The notes under the pieces were generated by a model. That model did no database searches. It was not told the DNA's origin and saw nothing but the letters and a program-made list of their open reading frames with translations. From Paracoccaceae bacterium (GTDB lineage Bacteria > Pseudomonadota > Alphaproteobacteria > Rhodobacterales > Rhodobacteraceae), in assembly GCA_028284605.1 (NCBI GenBank), contig JANQRL010000005.1, positions 1 to 50,355 of the forward strand: DNA of 50,355 bases, given 5' to 3'. Position numbers and translations under genes: made by a program. Shown here in pieces: positions 1-10,901 of the stretch (position 1 is its first letter; each line of letters opens with the position of its first letter).

Positions 1-193
1 CGATTTGCGAGGCTTTTCGAAAAGCCTCTCCCGCCGCTCCGGATCGGCCGGTCCCGCCCGCCTCCGTGAGACAGACGGAACGGCACGATGATCGCCCCCG
101 TTCCATCGGTCGCTCTCAGACCCAACGCGCCCCTCCTCCCCGGGCGGGCAAATCGCTTCGAAGCAATTTGCCAGGCTCTTCGAAGAGCCTGAT
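1..193. repeat. Two copies of a palindrome-pair element
   Basis: This stretch follows the 3' end of the DUF294 gene and holds no gene. Positions 9-28 are a perfect 20-base palindrome centred on TTCGAA. Positions 147-172 are a 26-base palindrome with one mismatched pair, followed at 172-191 by another perfect 20-base palindrome. Positions 1-27 align to 164-190 with four mismatches, so the first element is the right part of the same two-palindrome unit, cut by the window edge. In RNA these would fold as adjacent hairpins; a 3'-end stabilising or terminating role is an inference. Confidence 0.7.
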
Positions 194-2026
194 TCAGCCC
201 ATGACACCGCGCCCGGACATCAGCGCCGATTGCATGGTCTTGACCACCACGAAGGCGTCGCGCAGGTGGCTCCTCTCGAGATCTGACAGCTCCGACGGCG
301 CCATGAAATTGTCCGGCGCCTCGCCGCGCCGAATCTGCCGCATCTGGTGGTCGAGCCGGGCCTGGGCGATCACGTCATAAGCGTCGAGCAGGTCCCGTGC
401 GCCACTTTCGGAGATCACCTTGGCCGCCCCAGCCGCCTCGATCCGATCCCGGGTATTGGCCGCCTCCAAACCGCCCTGCAACGCGTAGGCGCGGCCCAGA
501 TCGACAATCGGCACAACGCCGTTCATCTTCATGTCGATCCTGTTGCGGTGCTCGCCGGAGCGCAGCGTGGCAAAACCCCGGATCAGCCCCAGCGGCGGCA
601 CATGGCCGACAGCGTTCGCGGCCATATGCGCGCGGAAGATCGAGTTCTCCGCCGCGCCCTTCAGCACCGCCGCCTGGAGCGGGCGGTAGAGCGCCTCGTC
701 CCCCTCGATCACGCGCAGGTCGAACATCACCGAGGCGAGCATCTGCGCCTCTTTCGAAGGATGCGCGATCCAGTCGGCGAAATAGCCGCGCCAGCCCAGG
801 ACCCGCTGCCGCCAGCGCGGCGTCTTGGCCATCATCTCACCGGGGCAGAAGACGTAGCCCGCCTTGTCGAGCCCGGCGCAGACGAACTCGGCGAGACCCG
901 CAAACCACGCCATATCGGCCTCTGTCGCGGCATCGTCGATGATCAGCGCATTGTCCTGATCGCTGACCCCGGTCTGCTCCTGCCGGCCCTGGGAGCCGCA
1001 GGCGACCCAGGCATAGGGCACCGGCGCGGGGCCGTACTCGCCTTCGAAGAACCGGATCAGCCGCCGGGTCGCGCCATCGGCGATGTCGGTGACGAGCCGG
1101 GTGACGACCTCGTGCCGGTTGCCGCCGGCCACGAGCTGGGCCAGCAGTTCCGGGATCCGGGCGGTGACCCGGGCGATATCCTCGGCGCTGTCGGCGCGGC
1201 CGATATCGGCCATGAGCCCGGCCGAGGTGGAGGCCAGGAACCGGGTCAGGTCGGTCTGGGTGACGATCCCGACGAGCTGATCTCCGGCCACGATGGGCAG
1301 ATGGCCGAGCCGCCGTTCCATCATCCGGTGCAGCACATCGGAGCCGATCGCAGTAGGCGGCAGCGTGGCCGGGTCCGGCGTCATGATCCCCGCGACCGGG
1401 GTGTCGGCGCCGACATCCTCGGCCAGGGCCTTGTTGACCAGATCGCGCAGGGTGACGATCCCGAAGAGCTTGCCGCCATCGGTGATGCAGAGCGACGAGA
1501 TCCGCCGGTCCCGCATGGTCCGGGCGGCGACGCGGATCGGGGTGCCGGGCTCGCAGGTCGCCGGATCGCGGGTCATCAGGTCCTCGACCCGGGTCGCGGT
1601 CAGCTCGCCGGTCTTGGTCTGGGGCCGGTCCGGGCGGCTGCGGTCGAAGAAGCGGCGGAACGCCTCCTCCCCCTGCATCAGGTTGAAGAAGAGCGGCGCC
1701 GGAAGCCGGTAGAGCCGCGTCGGCTCGGCGGCGGTGGCGGTGGCAACCGCGGTGCCGCCGCGCAGGAGGCCGCGTTCGCCGAAGGAATTGCCGGGGCCGA
1801 GATGGCTCAGTTCCACGCCGGTCGCATCGGTGATCGACATCGTGCCGTCACGGATGATGTAGAGGCCGGTGAGCGCGTCGCCCTCGGTAAAGGCCCGGGC
1901 GCCGGCAGGCAGATCGAGCGTTTCGAGGCGCCCTATCACCTCGGCCAGGCGTTCCGGCGGCAGAGCATCGTAAGGGGCCTGCCGGATCAGGAAACCCGTG
2001 GGATCGTCGATCATGTCTTCGGGCAT
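194..2026 (-). CDS. Cyclic-nucleotide-binding/CBS/DUF294 nucleotidyltransferase-like protein
   Basis: 610 residues. The order is a cyclic-nucleotide-binding-like domain (about 20-125), a CBS pair (about 145-265), a DUF294 GlnD-like nucleotidyltransferase domain (about 290-430) and a C-terminal DUF294_C helical region. The nucleotidyltransferase signature GSQGRQEQ at 344-351, followed by D356 and D358, is intact, so metal-dependent nucleotidyl transfer is plausible. The substrate is unknown. It is cytoplasmic, with no signal peptide or membrane segment. It lies downstream of the symporter gene, as is common for this family, where it is assumed to sense energy or nucleotide state and tune transport. 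A hairpin with a short T run separates it from the symporter, so its expression may be partly uncoupled. Confidence 0.88.
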   Translation of the reverse strand: MPEDMIDDPTGFLIRQAPYDALPPERLAEVIGRLETLDLPAGARAFTEGDALTGLYIIRDGTMSITDATGVELSHLGPGNSFGERGLLRGGTAVATATAAEPTRLYRLPAPLFFNLMQGEEAFRRFFDRSRPDRPQTKTGELTATRVEDLMTRDPATCEPGTPIRVAARTMRDRRISSLCITDGGKLFGIVTLRDLVNKALAEDVGADTPVAGIMTPDPATLPPTAIGSDVLHRMMERRLGHLPIVAGDQLVGIVTQTDLTRFLASTSAGLMADIGRADSAEDIARVTARIPELLAQLVAGGNRHEVVTRLVTDIADGATRRLIRFFEGEYGPAPVPYAWVACGSQGRQEQTGVSDQDNALIIDDAATEADMAWFAGLAEFVCAGLDKAGYVFCPGEMMAKTPRWRQRVLGWRGYFADWIAHPSKEAQMLASVMFDLRVIEGDEALYRPLQAAVLKGAAENSIFRAHMAANAVGHVPPLGLIRGFATLRSGEHRNRIDMKMNGVVPIVDLGRAYALQGGLEAANTRDRIEAAGAAKVISESGARDLLDAYDVIAQARLDHQMRQIRRGEAPDNFMAPSELSDLERSHLRDAFVVVKTMQSALMSGRGVMG

Positions 2027-2053
2027 GCGTCGATGCCTCCGGAGGTTGAAAAT

Positions 2054-2081
2054 CCTGCGCCGCCCGGTTGGACGGCGCAGG
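2054..2081 (-). terminator. Hairpin after the symporter gene
   Basis: A 9-bp perfect stem (2054-2062 with 2073-2081) with a 10-base loop. On the minus strand it is followed by ATTTTC. It sits between the symporter stop and the DUF294 start and could act as a weak intrinsic terminator or attenuator, reducing DUF294 expression relative to transport. Confidence 0.45.
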
Positions 2082-2134
2082 GAAGTGTCTTCGGGGCGAC
2101 GAACCCGCGCAAGGCGCGAACCGTCGCGGGGGCC

Positions 2135-3937
2135 CTAGTGATCGGCCGCCGCCGCGCCCGCGCCACGGGGGACGCGCACGCTTTCGACGAGATCCTGGAT
2201 CTCCTGCGGCGGTTCCTGGGTCGCACGGCTGACCAGAATGGCCGTCGTGAAGTTCAGGAGCGCCCCGATCGCGCCGAACGAGGTCGACTTGATCGGACCG
2301 AGCAGCGGGTCCGCATCCGTGAACATGTTGGTGTCCGGGATGAAGAACCAGCCCTTGTGCAGGAAGATGTAGAGCAGTGTCGCGATCAGGCCGATCAGCA
2401 TCCCCGCAACCGCGCCGATGTTGTTCACGCGCTTGGAGAAGATGCCCATCATCAGCGCCGGGAAGATCGACGCCGCGGCAAGACCGAAGGCCAGCGCCAC
2501 CGTCTGGGCCGCGAAGCCCGGCGGATTGAGCCCGAGCAGCACCGCCACGACGATGGCTGCGGCCATCGACAGACGCGCTGCCAGAAGCTCGCTGCGCTCT
2601 GACATGTTCGGCGTCAGCTGGCCCTTGAGCAGGTCGTGGCTCACCGCCGACGAGATCGCCAGCAAGAGACCCGCCGCCGTGGACAGCGCCGCGGCCAGAC
2701 CGCCCGCCGCCACCAGACCGATGACCCAGCCGGGCAGGTTGGCGATCTCGGGATTGGCGAGCACCAGGATGTCGCGGTTGAAGTTGGTCAGTTCATTGCC
2801 TTCCCAACCGTTCGCCGCGGCGGTGGCCGCCATCGCTTCGGACCCGTCATTGTAGTACTGGATCAGGCCGTCGCCGTTCTTGTCTTCCCAGTCGAGAAGG
2901 CCGGTCTTCTGCCAGGTGAGCATCCAGTCATACTCGGGATCGGTCTCGATGGTCTCGACGGAAACCGCCGCGCCATCGGTGCCGTTCGGCCACATCATCT
3001 CGGAGATGTTGAGCCGCGCCATCGCGCCCACGGCCGGGGCCGTCAGGTAGAGCAGGGCGATGAAGACCAGCGTCCAGCCGGCGGACCAGCGCGCGTCGGA
3101 GACCTTGGGCACGGTGAAGAACCGCATGATCACGTGCGGCAGACCCGCGGTGCCGATCATCAGGCTCAGGGTGAAGAGCATCATGTTCAGCGTGTTGGCG
3201 TGATGGGCGGTGTATTCCGCAAAGCCCAGATCGGTGACGATCTCGTCGAGCTTGGTCAGCAGATAGACGCCGCTGGCGGTGCCGTCGCTGTTCACCGTCT
3301 CCGAGAACAGGCCGAGGCCCGGGATCGGGTTGCCGGTCAGTTGCAGCGAGATGAAGATCGCCGGGATCGTATAGGCGGTGATCAGCACGCAGTATTGCGC
3401 GACCTGGGTGTAGGTGACGCCCTTCATGCCGCCGAAGACGGCATAGGCGAAGACCACACAGGCGCCGATCAGAAGACCCCAGAAGGCATCGATCTCGAGG
3501 AACCGGCCAAAGGCGATCCCGACCCCCTGCATCTGTCCGATGACATAGGTGATCGAGGCCACGAGAAGGCAGATCACCGCCACCATGCGGGCAGCCGAGG
3601 AATAGAACCGGTCGCCGATGAACTCCGACACGGTGAACTTGCCGAACTTGCGCAGGTAGGGCGCGAGCAGCAGGGCGAGCAGCACATAGCCGCCGGTCCA
3701 GCCCATCAGGAAGGTCGAGTTGTCATAGCCGGTGAAGGCGATGAGGCCCGCCATCGAGATGAACGAGGCCGCCGACATCCAGTCGGCCGCGGTCGCCATG
3801 CCGTTGGTGACGGGGTGAACCCCGCGGCCGGCGGCATAGAACTCGGATGTGGACCCGGCCCGGGCCCAGATCGCGATGCCGATGTAGAGCGCGAAGGACG
3901 CGCCCACAAACAGCAGGTTAAGGGTAAACTGATCCAT
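2135..3937 (-). CDS. Sodium:solute symporter, VC_2705 type (probable acetate/monocarboxylate importer)
   Basis: 600 residues with about 13 hydrophobic helices and the SSS-family fold (GMATAADWMSAASF near residue 47, AVFGGMKGVTYTQVAQ near 165). The sequence matches the VC_2705 subfamily, which is paired with DUF4212 proteins and often sits next to acs; that context makes acetate or a related short-chain acid the likely substrate, carried with Na+. A hydrophilic loop around residues 325-385 interrupts the membrane core and contains DKNGDGLIQY, resembling a calcium-binding loop. The start lies 5 bases after the DUF4212 stop, so the two are probably translated from one message. Confidence 0.9.
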   Translation of the reverse strand: MDQFTLNLLFVGASFALYIGIAIWARAGSTSEFYAAGRGVHPVTNGMATAADWMSAASFISMAGLIAFTGYDNSTFLMGWTGGYVLLALLLAPYLRKFGKFTVSEFIGDRFYSSAARMVAVICLLVASITYVIGQMQGVGIAFGRFLEIDAFWGLLIGACVVFAYAVFGGMKGVTYTQVAQYCVLITAYTIPAIFISLQLTGNPIPGLGLFSETVNSDGTASGVYLLTKLDEIVTDLGFAEYTAHHANTLNMMLFTLSLMIGTAGLPHVIMRFFTVPKVSDARWSAGWTLVFIALLYLTAPAVGAMARLNISEMMWPNGTDGAAVSVETIETDPEYDWMLTWQKTGLLDWEDKNGDGLIQYYNDGSEAMAATAAANGWEGNELTNFNRDILVLANPEIANLPGWVIGLVAAGGLAAALSTAAGLLLAISSAVSHDLLKGQLTPNMSERSELLAARLSMAAAIVVAVLLGLNPPGFAAQTVALAFGLAAASIFPALMMGIFSKRVNNIGAVAGMLIGLIATLLYIFLHKGWFFIPDTNMFTDADPLLGPIKSTSFGAIGALLNFTTAILVSRATQEPPQEIQDLVESVRVPRGAGAAAADH

Positions 3938-3942
3938 GGCTT

Positions 3943-4227
3943 CTACTCCTCGACGCCGTGGTCACGGTCGATCCCGTTCATCCGCCAGGCGTAGAAGAAG
4001 ATCAGCGCGAGGAAGACCAGGATCGAACCTTGCTGGGCGAACCAGAAGCCGAGATCGGTGCCGCCGACGGAAATGCCGGAGAGCATCGGCCGAAGCAGGA
4101 TGCCGAAACCGAAGGACACGATGGCCCAGATGATCAGGGAAATGGTGATGATCCGCACATTGGCGGACCAGTACGCGGCGTCCCGTTCTTCGGACACAGC
4201 TTCTCTGTTGGCGGACTCATCCGACAT
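3943..4227 (-). CDS. DUF4212 small membrane subunit
   Basis: 94 residues starting MSDESANREA, with two hydrophobic helices (about 24-45 and 58-80) and a charged tail. This is the DUF4212 family, found almost always directly upstream of VC_2705-type symporters and thought to be their small partner subunit. The start was chosen because AGGAGG lies 5 bases before the ATG at 4227; the open frame continues further upstream but without family-like sequence. Downstream spacing to the symporter is 5 bases. Confidence 0.88.
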   Translation of the reverse strand: MSDESANREAVSEERDAAYWSANVRIITISLIIWAIVSFGFGILLRPMLSGISVGGTDLGFWFAQQGSILVFLALIFFYAWRMNGIDRDHGVEE

Positions 4228-4300
4228 GGACGCCTCCTCTTCTGCCGTTACAGTTCTTGCGTTTGGCGGTCCGACCCTTCGTCCGGGCCGCCGACTCCTC

Positions 4301-4993
4301 TTAGTCGCCCTGCGTCGTCGCGGTGACGATCGCCTGAAGGGAACGGGCAATCTCCTCGATGGGGCCCATGGCCGGCACCTTCTGGAGCGTGCCGCGGGCG
4401 GTATAGTAGGTGATGAGCGGGGCGGTATCGGCGTGATAAGCCGCAAGCCGGGCCGCCACCGTCTCGGCGTTGTCGTCGGCGCGGCGCTTGAACTCCGTGC
4501 CGCCGCAGATATCGCAGACCCCGGCCTTGGCGGGGGTCTTGAAGCTGTCGTGATAGCCTTCGCCGCAGGCGGCGCAGGTATAGCGTCCGGAGATGCGCGC
4601 GACCATCGCAGCATCTTCGACCTCAAGGCTGATGACCGCGCTGACGCCGGAGCCGATCTCGGCCAGAAGCCCGTCGAGCGCCGCCGCCTGGGCCTCGGTC
4701 CGGGGGAAGCCGTCGAGGATGATGCCCTTGGCCAGATCGGGACCGGCGAGGCGGTCGCGCAGGATGGCGATGACGATCTCGTCGCTCACCAGCCCGCCGG
4801 CCTCCATCACCGATTTCGCGGCCAGGCCGGCCTCGGTCCCCGCCGCCACGGCGGCGCGCAGGAGGTCCCCGGTGGAGAGCTGAACAAGCCCGAACTGCTC
4901 TTGCAGCAGCCGCGCCTGGGTGCCCTTCCCGGCCCCCGGGGGGCCGAGCAGGATCAGGACCGGGGCCTGGGCGGGAGCGCTGGTGCCGTCCAT
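4301..4993 (-). CDS. adk: Adenylate kinase with zinc-type LID
   Basis: 230 residues. It interconverts ATP + AMP and 2 ADP in the cytoplasm. The P-loop GPPGAGKGT is at residues 17-25, followed by the AMP-binding STGDLLR and the DGFPRT motif. The LID carries two CxxC pairs (CAAC and CDIC), the tetracysteine zinc-binding form. There is a short extra N-terminus (about 11 residues) compared with usual Adk. It lies only 7 bases after acs on the same strand, so it is probably cotranscribed. Because Acs releases AMP, this copy may be dedicated to recycling it; whether the genome has another adk elsewhere cannot be seen here. Confidence 0.95.
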   Translation of the reverse strand: MDGTSAPAQAPVLILLGPPGAGKGTQARLLQEQFGLVQLSTGDLLRAAVAAGTEAGLAAKSVMEAGGLVSDEIVIAILRDRLAGPDLAKGIILDGFPRTEAQAAALDGLLAEIGSGVSAVISLEVEDAAMVARISGRYTCAACGEGYHDSFKTPAKAGVCDICGGTEFKRRADDNAETVAARLAAYHADTAPLITYYTARGTLQKVPAMGPIEEIARSLQAIVTATTQGD

Positions 4994-5000
4994 CGCCCCC

Positions 5001-6986
<1,986 letters not shown>

Positions 6987-7047
6987 ATCGGCTTTCTCCT
7001 CCGGGCAGTGCGTCGTTCGTCCTAGGATTTCCGACGCTACGTGCTCC

Positions 7048-7155
7048 TTGACTTGGGTCAATAAACAGAGACCGCTCACGCCTGTATACCGGCGGGCCCG
7101 CGCGCTCGAACGTTGTGTCAATCTGTTGACTTCAATTGACAATCAAACTGTCAAC
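7048..7155. promoter_or_regulatory. Cluster of TTGAC/GTCAA half-sites upstream of acs
   Basis: TTGAC at 7048-7052 and GTCAA at 7057-7061 form a perfect inverted repeat with a 4-base spacer, the 5-4-5 geometry of FNR/CRP-superfamily sites. More half-sites follow: GTCAA 7117-7121, TTGAC 7126-7130, TTGAC 7136-7140 and GTCAA 7150-7154. TTGACA (7136-7141) and TGTCAA (7149-7154) are an inverted pair 7 bases apart. The cluster lies 60-170 bases before the acs start. The regulator is not identified. The whole gap 6987-7326 has no gene, and about 7130-7215 is far more AT-rich than the surrounding DNA. Confidence 0.5.
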
Positions 7156-7326
7156 TCTTGCAAATACTCTTCTTTATCTAACTGAATTTAATAATAAATT
7201 ATCTCTAGATGAATCTGGCGCCCGACCTTCAGAGACGCGCGCATGCGACTGCCCTGGTGCAACTCTCGGAAGCGCTGCGTCAACTTGCCCCAAGGTCAGC
7301 GGAGGACGCCTTCACCGAATCCGCGC

Positions 7327-8079
7327 TCAGCGCGCCTGCATCCGGAGCGCCCCGTCGAGACGAATGACCTCGCCGTTGAGGTAGTCGGTCTCCACCGCGA
7401 ACCGCGCGGTCCGGGCGAATTCCGCCGGGTCGCCGAGGCGGGAGGGGTAGGGAACCTGGGCGCCGAGGCTCGCCTGCACCTCCTGCGGCAGGCCGGCAAG
7501 CATCGGTGTGCGGAAGAGGCCCGGCGCGATGGTGTTGACCCGGATGCCACGCCCGGCCAGTTCGCGGGCCAGCGGCAGGGTCATCGCCGCGACCCCGCCC
7601 TTTGAGGCGGCATAGGCCACCTGCCCGATCTGCCCCTCATAGGCCGCGATGGAGGCGGTATTGACCATCACCCCGCGCCCGCCGCCGGGCAATTCGTCCA
7701 GCCCAACCATCCGCGCCGCGGCAAGCCGCATGACGTTCAGCGTGCCGGTGAGGTTTATCGCGATCACCCGCTCGAACGCCTCAAGCGGCAAAGGCCCCTC
7801 GCGCCCGACGAGCCGTCCCGCCGGCGCGATCCCGGCGCAGTTCACCACGATCCGCACCGGGGACGGGGCGCAGTCGAGCGCGGCTGTGATATCCGCCTCG
7901 GAGGTGACATCGCCCCGCGCCGCGGTCCCGCCGATCTCCGCCGCCACCGCCTCGGCGGCAGGCCCGTCGCGGTCGAAGAGCACGACCTGCGCCCCCGCCG
8001 CCGCCAGTTCCCGTGCCGTCGCGGCGCCGAGGCCCGAACCTCCGCCCGCCACAAAGGCCCCCTGCCCCAAGATCTCCAT
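7327..8079 (-). CDS. Short-chain dehydrogenase, 3-hydroxyacyl-CoA dehydrogenase (HSD10-like)
   Basis: 250 residues, classical SDR. The nucleotide-binding GGGSGLGAAT lies at residues 12-21, NCAG follows strand 4, and the catalytic Ser/Tyr/Lys are in NTASIAAYEG and YAASKGG. An aspartate after the second strand (LFDRDG) indicates NAD(H) preference. The sequence resembles the type II 3-hydroxyacyl-CoA dehydrogenase / 3-hydroxy-2-methylbutyryl-CoA dehydrogenase group, including the RLGDPAEFA segment near the C-terminus, so a role in fatty acid or isoleucine catabolism is likely. No pathway partner is adjacent. Confidence 0.85.
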   Translation of the reverse strand: MEILGQGAFVAGGGSGLGAATARELAAAGAQVVLFDRDGPAAEAVAAEIGGTAARGDVTSEADITAALDCAPSPVRIVVNCAGIAPAGRLVGREGPLPLEAFERVIAINLTGTLNVMRLAAARMVGLDELPGGGRGVMVNTASIAAYEGQIGQVAYAASKGGVAAMTLPLARELAGRGIRVNTIAPGLFRTPMLAGLPQEVQASLGAQVPYPSRLGDPAEFARTARFAVETDYLNGEVIRLDGALRMQAR

Positions 8080-8194
8080 GCCCCGCCTCCCGTCCAGTCG
8101 CGGCGATCCTGGGGGCGGGCGGCACGGCCTTCAAGGGCCTGTCGTATCCCGGCGCTAAGGCAGGGCGACCAACCCTATCCAGGAGACAGACCCG

Positions 8195-9559
8195 ATGCCG
8201 CTCTATGCCGCCTTCGACCGCCGCCATTTCCTCGCCGGAAGTGCCGCGGCCCTCGCGCTTGCCACCGTCCGTCCTGCCCGCGCCGCCGAGGACGCCGAAG
8301 CGGTGCTGATCACGCTCGCGGACCTCCACTCCCCCTATGCCCGTCTGCCCGCCCTGCTGACCGCGATCCGCGCGCGGTCCGCCGGGCGTCCCGCGGCGGT
8401 GCTGATCAACGGCGACATCTTCGAGCGCGGCAACGCTGTGGCGCTCCGGTCCGGCGCCGCCCTGGACTGGACGTTCCTCGCCACCCTGGCCCGGGACCTG
8501 CCGGTCGTCGTCAATGTCGGCAATCACGAAACGGCGATTCTCGACGATCCGGCGAGCTTCGTCTCCCGGGCGCAGGGGATCGGGATCGAGGTCATCTCGA
8601 ACCTCGTCGACCGAGGTACGCGCCGGTTCTTCGCCCCCGCCGCCACCCGCGTCGGCCTCGGCGGGATCGAGCTTGCGATCCTCGGCACCGCGCCGACGAA
8701 CCCGTTCGTGTTCCGCGCGCCGGTGCGGGACCGGATCACCTTTCTGGACCCGGCGGAATTCGTCTCCGACGCCTTCGGCGACCTGACCGGCGGGGCCGAT
8801 CTGCCGGTGCTCGCCTCCCATTCCGGGCTCATCGCCGACCGCGCCGCGATGGAACACCTGCCGGCGGGCGCGCTGGTCGTCGGCGGTCACGATCACCTGA
8901 CGCTCACCCATGAAACCCCCGGCCTGCACTACCTCCATAACGGCGCCTGGGGCACGACGATGGGCGTGGTCGGGCTGAACCGGAGCGGGGCCGGGCTAAC
9001 CGTCACCCCGCGCCAGGTTGCCGTCGGTCTCGATAGCGGCGATCCGGCGCTCGCCGAGGCCGTCGCCGCGACCGAGGCCGCGCATCTTCAGGACGGCGAT
9101 ACCGAAGTGCTCGCCGATCTGCCGCAGAGTTACGACATCCACGGCTCCATCCTGCTCGCCACCGAGGCGGTGCGGGCGGCGACCGGGGCGGATCTGGCGG
9201 TGCTCGGCCACACCACTTTCGGCGCCCCGCTCTCCGCCGGACCACTCCGGCGCTACGATTTCGACGCGTTCGTACGGTTCGATGGCGGTCTCGCTGTGGC
9301 GGAGGTGCCGGGCGAGACCCTCGCCGGCATCCTCGCCCGGGCCAACCAGTTCCGCGCCACCGATCTCGACGCCCGGACCGGGGATTACGTGCATGTCGCC
9401 GAGTTCGACATCGATCCGGGCCGCACCTACCGGCTCGCCACCAACGGCTGGACGGCGACGAACCAGGAGAGCTATCTCGGCACCACCGATCTGGGCTTCG
9501 AGGAGCAGGGCGAGATGCGGCTCAAGGCCGTGGTCGCGGAGTATCTCGGCACGCTCTGA
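8195..9559 (+). CDS. Exported 5'-nucleotidase-like metallophosphatase
   Basis: 454 residues. The N-terminus DRRHFLAGSAAALAL with AXA-type cleavage (PARAAE) looks like a Tat signal, so it probably works in the periplasm. The calcineurin-like metallophosphatase domain has DLH, GD, GNHE and GGHDH metal-binding motifs in order, followed by a 5'-nucleotidase C-terminal domain (about 290-450) of the UshA family. It probably hydrolyses phosphate from nucleotides or related esters; the exact substrate cannot be told. An AGGAGA lies just upstream of the ATG. An aminotransferase-like gene follows 67 bases later on the same strand. Confidence 0.82.
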   Translation: MPLYAAFDRRHFLAGSAAALALATVRPARAAEDAEAVLITLADLHSPYARLPALLTAIRARSAGRPAAVLINGDIFERGNAVALRSGAALDWTFLATLARDLPVVVNVGNHETAILDDPASFVSRAQGIGIEVISNLVDRGTRRFFAPAATRVGLGGIELAILGTAPTNPFVFRAPVRDRITFLDPAEFVSDAFGDLTGGADLPVLASHSGLIADRAAMEHLPAGALVVGGHDHLTLTHETPGLHYLHNGAWGTTMGVVGLNRSGAGLTVTPRQVAVGLDSGDPALAEAVAATEAAHLQDGDTEVLADLPQSYDIHGSILLATEAVRAATGADLAVLGHTTFGAPLSAGPLRRYDFDAFVRFDGGLAVAEVPGETLAGILARANQFRATDLDARTGDYVHVAEFDIDPGRTYRLATNGWTATNQESYLGTTDLGFEEQGEMRLKAVVAEYLGTL

Positions 9560-9626
9560 TCGGCCCGATGGCGCCCGGGACGATGATCGCCTAGGCTCCC
9601 CCGGCATTGGCCATGGGGGAGGACCG

Positions 9627-10880
9627 ATGACAGCGTTGTCCGACATTCCCGGGCTGCACGACGCGGCCCGCGCCCGGTTTGCCCATGCCGATGCCTGCCC
9701 GTTCACCGGTCCGCGGGTGTTCTTCGAGAGCGCCGGCGGCTCGCTGACCCTAAAATCGGTGGTCGAGACCTCCGCCGCTTTCGCCGCCTATCCCGACAAT
9801 CAGGGCCGGGCGAACGGGGCGAGCGCGGCACTGATGGACGTGATCGCCCGGGGCAAGTCCGACGCGCGGCTCTTCCTCAATGCGCCGAGCGGCGAGGTCT
9901 TTGTGGCCGAAAGCGGCACGGAGGCGCTGTTCCGGCTGATCCGCACCGCCGCGCTCGGCACGGGCGAAGGCGGGGTGATGCTCGGCAGCACGCTCGAACA
10001 TCCCGCGACCCGTTCGGCGATGGCGCATTGGGCGGGGCTGACCGGGCGAGCCCATGTCCTGGTGCCCCATGACAACGTGACGGGGACGGTCACGGCCGGG
10101 GCCTACAAGGCGCATCTGAGCGCCGACACCCGGGTCGCGACGATCGTGGAGACCTCGCCGGTGACCGGCATCGCGGTCGACACCGCCGCCATCGCCGCCG
10201 AAATCCGGGCTGTGGCGCCGGATTGCCTGATCGTCGTCGACGGGATCCAGCATGCGAGCCATGGCGCCGTCGATGTGACCGGCTTGGATGGCTATGCGAT
10301 TTCCCCCTACAAGGTCTTTTCGCGCCATGGCTACGGCATCGGCTGGGCGTCCGACCGGCTGACCGCCCTGCCCCGTGAGGCGCTCATCGGGGGCCCCGCC
10401 GGCACCTGGGAGCTCGGCACCCGCGATGCCGGGGCCTATGCCACCTTCTCCGACGTCGCGGCTTATTTGCGCTGGCTCGGCCGCGAGGCGGGCGCGCCCG
10501 AGAGCCCACGCACCGAAGTCGAGACCGCCGCCGCTGCGATCAACGCAGAGGAGGCCGCGCTGATGGAGGCGGCACTGCATGGGGTTGGCAATCTGGCGGG
10601 CCTCGCCGATCTGCCCGGTGTCACGATCCTCGGCGGCGCCGACAATCCGGGGCGCGAGGGCGTGGTGACGTTTACCCTCGCCTCGATGCCGCCGGACCCT
10701 CTCGTGGCGCATCTGGAGGCCCAGGGCATCCGCACCCATATCCGCCGCAACGACCATTACTGCGGTAACGTCCTCGGGCCGCTGGGCCTCGACGCCGCGG
10801 TGCGGGTTTCGATCAGCCACTACAATACCCGTACCGAGGTTGCGCAGTTTCTCGATGCGATGCGTCGGGCGGCGGGCTGA
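9627..10880 (+). CDS. Class V aminotransferase / cysteine-desulfurase-like PLP enzyme
   Basis: 417 residues. Fold-type I PLP enzyme of the class V aminotransferase family, closest by eye to the VC1184-type cysteine desulfurase-like group. The PLP lysine is in AISPYKVFSRHGYGIGW and the preceding DGIQHASHG supplies the usual aspartate. A cysteine occurs in NDHYCGNVLG at the place of the catalytic cysteine of SufS/CsdA-like enzymes, so sulfur transfer is possible. No suf/isc genes are adjacent and the true substrate is unknown. The start at 9627 follows GGAGG; the frame is open far upstream but overlaps the previous gene. Confidence 0.78.
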   Translation: MTALSDIPGLHDAARARFAHADACPFTGPRVFFESAGGSLTLKSVVETSAAFAAYPDNQGRANGASAALMDVIARGKSDARLFLNAPSGEVFVAESGTEALFRLIRTAALGTGEGGVMLGSTLEHPATRSAMAHWAGLTGRAHVLVPHDNVTGTVTAGAYKAHLSADTRVATIVETSPVTGIAVDTAAIAAEIRAVAPDCLIVVDGIQHASHGAVDVTGLDGYAISPYKVFSRHGYGIGWASDRLTALPREALIGGPAGTWELGTRDAGAYATFSDVAAYLRWLGREAGAPESPRTEVETAAAAINAEEAALMEAALHGVGNLAGLADLPGVTILGGADNPGREGVVTFTLASMPPDPLVAHLEAQGIRTHIRRNDHYCGNVLGPLGLDAAVRVSISHYNTRTEVAQFLDAMRRAAG

Positions 10881-10901
10881 AACGGGGACCGACGCGGCGG
10901 C

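Noticed and set aside
347-2602. Long plus-strand open frame opposite the DUF294 and symporter genes
   Set aside because: Arg/Gly/Pro-rich translation with no family resemblance; it is an antisense shadow produced by high GC third positions.
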